Origin: a virus
Reading direction: 5' to 3' (one strand)
IMG/VR virus record: IMGVR_UViG_3300037882_000106
Coordinates: 1 to 32,573 of that record
DNA: 32,573 bases
Shown here: one piece after another, positions 29,992 through 32,573 of the stretch
Layout of the letters: each line of letters starts with the position of its first letter
How positions within the stretch are numbered: position 1 is the stretch's first letter
Program-made: the position numbers and the translations under genes
Notes under the pieces: model-generated
The model's input: only the letters and a program-made list of their open reading frames with translations
Database searches by the model: none
Told to the model about the DNA's origin: nothing

Positions 29992-30941
29992 TGTCGAAGT
30001 CCCTCAAGGATTGCCCTCTGTTCGTTGACGCGCTCAACAAGTCGTAAGCATGCCGGGTGTAACGAATGCGCCCACGGCATGATGTCCATGAAGTTTGTTA
30101 TCACAGCATGACGATCAGTTCTCAGCCACAGCAAGCACGCCTGCTCTACGAATCGATCTGACCAGTCGTCGGTGTAGTATCCAGCGTATAGACCAGACAC
30201 GACAGCGAACGCTTCTGCGTTACTGGTACAACCCTTCAGCAACTTGGCCGCTGTCGCTTCACCACACTGTGCCTCTTTGCCTGAAGACGTAACGTACTTG
30301 GGCAAACCCGGAATGAAGTCCGCACCATCACCCATGAGCATCTGCAACCAGAACCACTTGTGACCGTACGTTTTTCCGTCAGGTCCGATCAGCTCGAATG
30401 TACCGAATGGAACTTCCACAAGTTGCTTTGAATCCCAAATGACGTGACGGCCCGGAAGCATCTGCATGTCCTTGTCCTTGGTGCAGATAACAGCCAAGGT
30501 TCCAGCGCCAGCCGCAGCATGTGCTACGTACGCCATGCCGTCGTCGGCCTCGCGAGTCATCCAGTTCTTTGTCTTGAACCTATCGCCTTCGTAAGTTTCC
30601 ATATACTCTCGCAACACTTCCCAGTTCTTCGGCTTCCTGCCGCCGCGCTGCCCTTGATACGGCTTAACAGTCGCAACAAGATACCGCTCACCCTTCGTGC
30701 TTGCACGATCCGTTAAGTGTACGATCACTGAGGTTGCACCAGACGCCCGCTTGATCGAATCGAACTTCGACAGTAGGTTGCGTCTTGCTTGGCCGGGGTC
30801 AGTGTCGTCACTACCTGCGCAGTTGTATGCGCAGAAGTCACCATCGATATGTGCAACCAGCCCCTCCATTGGGGCTGGTGCATTGGTGAACGGCATGGGA
30901 TTCGCAGCAGCAGCCATAGCTGCGTATGCTGCAATGTCCAT
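29988..30941 (-). CDS. 5'-3' exonuclease (T7 gp6-like, FEN family)
   Basis: Removes RNA primers, degrades host DNA and takes part in recombination. The 317-aa product has the flap/5' nuclease metal sites: HIDGDFCAY (Asp33, Asp35), TREADDGMAY, ICTKDKDMQMLPG, and LMGDGADFIPGLPKY, the phage form of the GDxxDNIPG helix-turn motif. The DNA-contact Lys/Arg stretch (YQGQRGGRKPKNWEVLREYM) is also present. I take ATG 30941, which overlaps the previous stop by one base, although its ribosome-binding site is weak; the TTG at 30950 is less likely. The Ala-rich first 25 residues may be an extension, with ATG residues 16 and 25 as alternative starts. Confidence 0.9.
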   Translation of the reverse strand: MDIAAYAAMAAAANPMPFTNAPAPMEGLVAHIDGDFCAYNCAGSDDTDPGQARRNLLSKFDSIKRASGATSVIVHLTDRASTKGERYLVATVKPYQGQRGGRKPKNWEVLREYMETYEGDRFKTKNWMTREADDGMAYVAHAAAGAGTLAVICTKDKDMQMLPGRHVIWDSKQLVEVPFGTFELIGPDGKTYGHKWFWLQMLMGDGADFIPGLPKYVTSSGKEAQCGEATAAKLLKGCTSNAEAFAVVSGLYAGYYTDDWSDRFVEQACLLWLRTDRHAVITNFMDIMPWAHSLHPACLRLVERVNEQRAILEGLRQ

Positions 30942-31120
30942 CAGCCGCAATCACATTCGGCAGTAGCGTCGTGATAGCCGTCGTCGTAAGCCTCTCGCTT
31001 AACTTCAGCCATCGCATCGATCACCCACTGGTGCGGCTCGAAGTCCGCGTGTGCAGCGTAGGCTTTATTGGAGAGCGCGCCGTGGCGCTTGGCGATAGCG
31101 CGCAGCGTCGTCTCATCCAT
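30941..31120 (-). CDS. Small protein of unknown function, 59 aa
   Basis: A 59-aa frame filling the gap between the 274-aa gene and the exonuclease gene exactly: ATG 31120 overlaps the stop upstream (TAATG) and its TGA overlaps the exonuclease ATG (TGATG). It reads MDETTLRAIAKRHGALSNKA then YAAHADFEPHQWVIDAM and ends with a short cysteine pair (ECDCG). The His residues plus C-x-C could bind metal. No family is recognised. The perfect overlaps on both sides are strong evidence that it is translated. Confidence 0.75.
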   Translation of the reverse strand: MDETTLRAIAKRHGALSNKAYAAHADFEPHQWVIDAMAEVKREAYDDGYHDATAECDCG

Positions 31121-31944
31121 TACGCCACCCCGTCCAGCGGATCAGAGCCGGTGTCAGAAGGTGCGCCCGCTTCTTCGACACCACCGATAGCCGCATCAAG
31201 CGCGGCGTTGTCCGCCTTGCTGATCTTGCTATTGGCGTAGTCATAGATCGGACAACCCTTCCAGTTCAAGGCGCGGCGAATCTTCTCCTGAATCACGTTC
31301 TTGCTGCGCGCTTCACGGATGACCTCGCCCTTGTCGTTCTTCTTTTCAGCAGTCATACCCTCGATGTAGAGCGCATCCCACATTTCAGGAGTGGCGAAGT
31401 TCCAGAGGAACAGGCGCTGCTGCGAGATCGGTTGTGCAACTTCAACGCGGTCCTCTTCACCCGTCACGACGTTCGGCACGAACGGTTTGCGGATGTCGCG
31501 GATGTTGATGTAGGTGAAGTCTTTGCCGTCGATCTTGGTCGGGTTGTGTTCGATCCGGCCAATGAACGGCTGACCCAACAGCTCCGCAATGTGCGTGGCT
31601 TTGCCTTCCCAGTTCATCGCAGTGAACAACTTGAAGAGCGCAGCGTTCTCGCTCAGCGAAATGTTCACACGTTCGGTGACCATGTGCGGATACTTCACGC
31701 CGTCGATCTCGCGCGGCTGATGCTTCGGGCCGGACAGCTCGAACACCAGCTCGGCACCCGGCTTGACTTTCTTCACACCCTGCCACGTTGATTCTTTGTC
31801 ACCAGTCTCGATGTACTGCATGAAGCGCAGCGACACGAAACCTTCAGGCGGCAGCTCGAAGTCACCGCCACCCTTCTGCGCTTTGGTCATGTCTTGACCC
31901 TTGGCCTTGGCCTGCGCAACTGCATCTTTCAGATTGAAGCCCAT
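31120..31944 (-). CDS. Conserved phage protein, candidate ssDNA-binding role
   Basis: A 274-aa protein between DNA polymerase and exonuclease, the place of an uncharacterised gene (gp20) in phiKMV. The middle part is beta-rich: FVSLRFMQYIETGDKES, the strands around VTERVNISLSENAALFKLF, and FIGRIEHNPTKIDGKDFTYI followed by NIRDIRKPF, a pattern that could be an OB-fold. The C-terminus is acidic and disordered (GAPSDTGSDPLDGVA), reminiscent of the acidic tails of phage single-stranded DNA-binding proteins such as T7 gp2.5, though it lacks the final aromatic residue. Function is therefore inference from position and shape. Confidence 0.65.
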   Translation of the reverse strand: MGFNLKDAVAQAKAKGQDMTKAQKGGGDFELPPEGFVSLRFMQYIETGDKESTWQGVKKVKPGAELVFELSGPKHQPREIDGVKYPHMVTERVNISLSENAALFKLFTAMNWEGKATHIAELLGQPFIGRIEHNPTKIDGKDFTYINIRDIRKPFVPNVVTGEEDRVEVAQPISQQRLFLWNFATPEMWDALYIEGMTAEKKNDKGEVIREARSKNVIQEKIRRALNWKGCPIYDYANSKISKADNAALDAAIGGVEEAGAPSDTGSDPLDGVA

Positions 31945-32573
31945 TAACTATTCTCCTGCTCGAATGATGGGACGAATCCCGGCATGTACTTTGCGCGCAC
32001 CCAACTACGGGCTTGCTTAACTTCCAGCTTGAACCCTTCGGGCATAGCGATCTCTTCGATCATACTGGTGCCACTTTTGGTTTCAGTCGGAACTGGGACT
32101 GGCACAGTCCACTTGAACACGTACTCCATGTACGCGCTCGCTTCTTCCATACACGCATGGAGCAGAGCCGCGCTCTTGATCTCCACTTGTGGTGCCGTGT
32201 CGATGTAGATGGCATCGTGTACTTGATTCACAAGCAACGAAAGACCACCAAAATTTTCATGCTCATAGAACGCCCTCACTGCCAGCGTCATCGCAGCCTT
32301 GGCCCACTCACCACCCGAACCTTGAACGATGTAGTTCTTGATCTCGGTAGGACTGAACGACTGCGCAGTACCGCCCTTACTCTCTGGCTTGGTAGCGATC
32401 CACTTCGGTGACGGTGACTCACTGTACCCATACACCTTACCATCTGGCGTGGTGTAATGCGAACGACCAAGCTGACATGTCAGGCCCGGAACATCAGGGT
32501 GCTGCACGAACCGACTGGTGGGTACGCGGTTGGCTTTGATCTTCTCAGTCAGCATTGCGTAGAACGGATCAAG
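31944..32573 (-). CDS. DNA polymerase, family A, C-terminal part
   Basis: The last 209 residues of the phage replicative polymerase; the frame stays open to the right edge (LDPFYAMLTEKIKANR at the visible start), so two thirds or more lie outside. Motif C of family A polymerases is VNQVHDAIYIDTAP, with the catalytic Asp of the His-Asp pair; the Glu that follows in T7 and E. coli Pol I (HDE) is Ala here. Upstream of it, YIVQGSGGEWAKAAMTLAV is the conserved helix before the palm strand. The C-terminus EQENS follows a FVPSFE motif. With the exonuclease and ligase it forms the replication module. Confidence 0.92.
   Translation of the reverse strand, partial: LDPFYAMLTEKIKANRVPTSRFVQHPDVPGLTCQLGRSHYTTPDGKVYGYSESPSPKWIATKPESKGGTAQSFSPTEIKNYIVQGSGGEWAKAAMTLAVRAFYEHENFGGLSLLVNQVHDAIYIDTAPQVEIKSAALLHACMEEASAYMEYVFKWTVPVPVPTETKSGTSMIEEIAMPEGFKLEVKQARSWVRAKYMPGFVPSFEQENS

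Noticed and set aside
1-32573. tRNA genes, CRISPR arrays, insertion sequences, integrase
   Set aside because: None was seen on reading; gene order is compact and fully lytic in type, though a tRNA scan was not run.

Overview
The window is most of the genome of a lytic, T7-type podovirus (short-tailed phage, order of the phiKMV-like branch of Autographiviridae) of a Gram-negative bacterium. Every supported gene lies on the minus strand, so transcription runs from right to left. The evidence is a single-subunit T7-type RNA polymerase with its motifs intact, a family A DNA polymerase, two tail tubular proteins, three internal virion proteins, T7-type terminase subunits, and a spanin pair that implies an outer membrane. 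The RNA polymerase gene sits directly before the structural genes, as in phiKMV, and not in the early region as in T7 itself. The host genus cannot be read from the sequence.

Layout in transcription order. (1) 32573-24218, replication and nucleotide metabolism: C-terminal part of DNA polymerase, a 274-aa candidate DNA-binding protein, a 59-aa gene, a FEN-like 5'-3' exonuclease, a recombination endonuclease VII, a DEDDy-type exonuclease with a zinc ribbon, a dATP/dGTP diphosphohydrolase-N (DUF5664) protein, a small membrane protein, an 80-aa protein, an ATP-dependent DNA ligase, a GNAT acetyltransferase and the RNA polymerase. Most of these genes overlap or abut by 1-8 bases. (2) 24217-5638, virion: two copies of a 20-bp promoter-like element around a hairpin, small genes and a second GNAT-like protein, portal, scaffold, major capsid protein followed by a strong intrinsic terminator, tail tubular A and B, internal virion proteins (the last, 1488 aa, has a lytic transglycosylase domain and a GNAT-like domain), tail fibre, a second adhesin with two discoidin-like domains, a T7 gp17.5-type holin and the small terminase. 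(3) 5638-2210: large terminase, three small unknown genes, a signal-arrest-release endolysin and overlapping Rz/Rz1 spanins. (4) 2209-776: a largely non-coding block with a GC/GT-alternating tract, three consensus-like sigma70 promoters, a fourth copy of the promoter-like element, an unlisted 50-aa gene and a chain of perfect hairpins. (5) 775-1: the first early genes, running off the left edge.

Because the late region leads on the same strand straight into an early-type promoter block, the assembly probably joins the two physical ends of a linear, terminally repeated genome inside 2209-776, although the repeat itself cannot be delimited here. The inferred programme is that host sigma70 polymerase starts at the early promoters (1945-1647), and the phage polymerase then uses the repeated 20-bp element found ahead of the early genes, after its own gene, and ahead of the tail fibre. 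Points most worth a second look are that repeat family and its hairpins, the hairpin-rich early leader with its small gene, the GNAT-like domain inside an injected virion protein, the stand-alone DEDDy exonuclease with zinc ribbon, and the discoidin-type adhesin.
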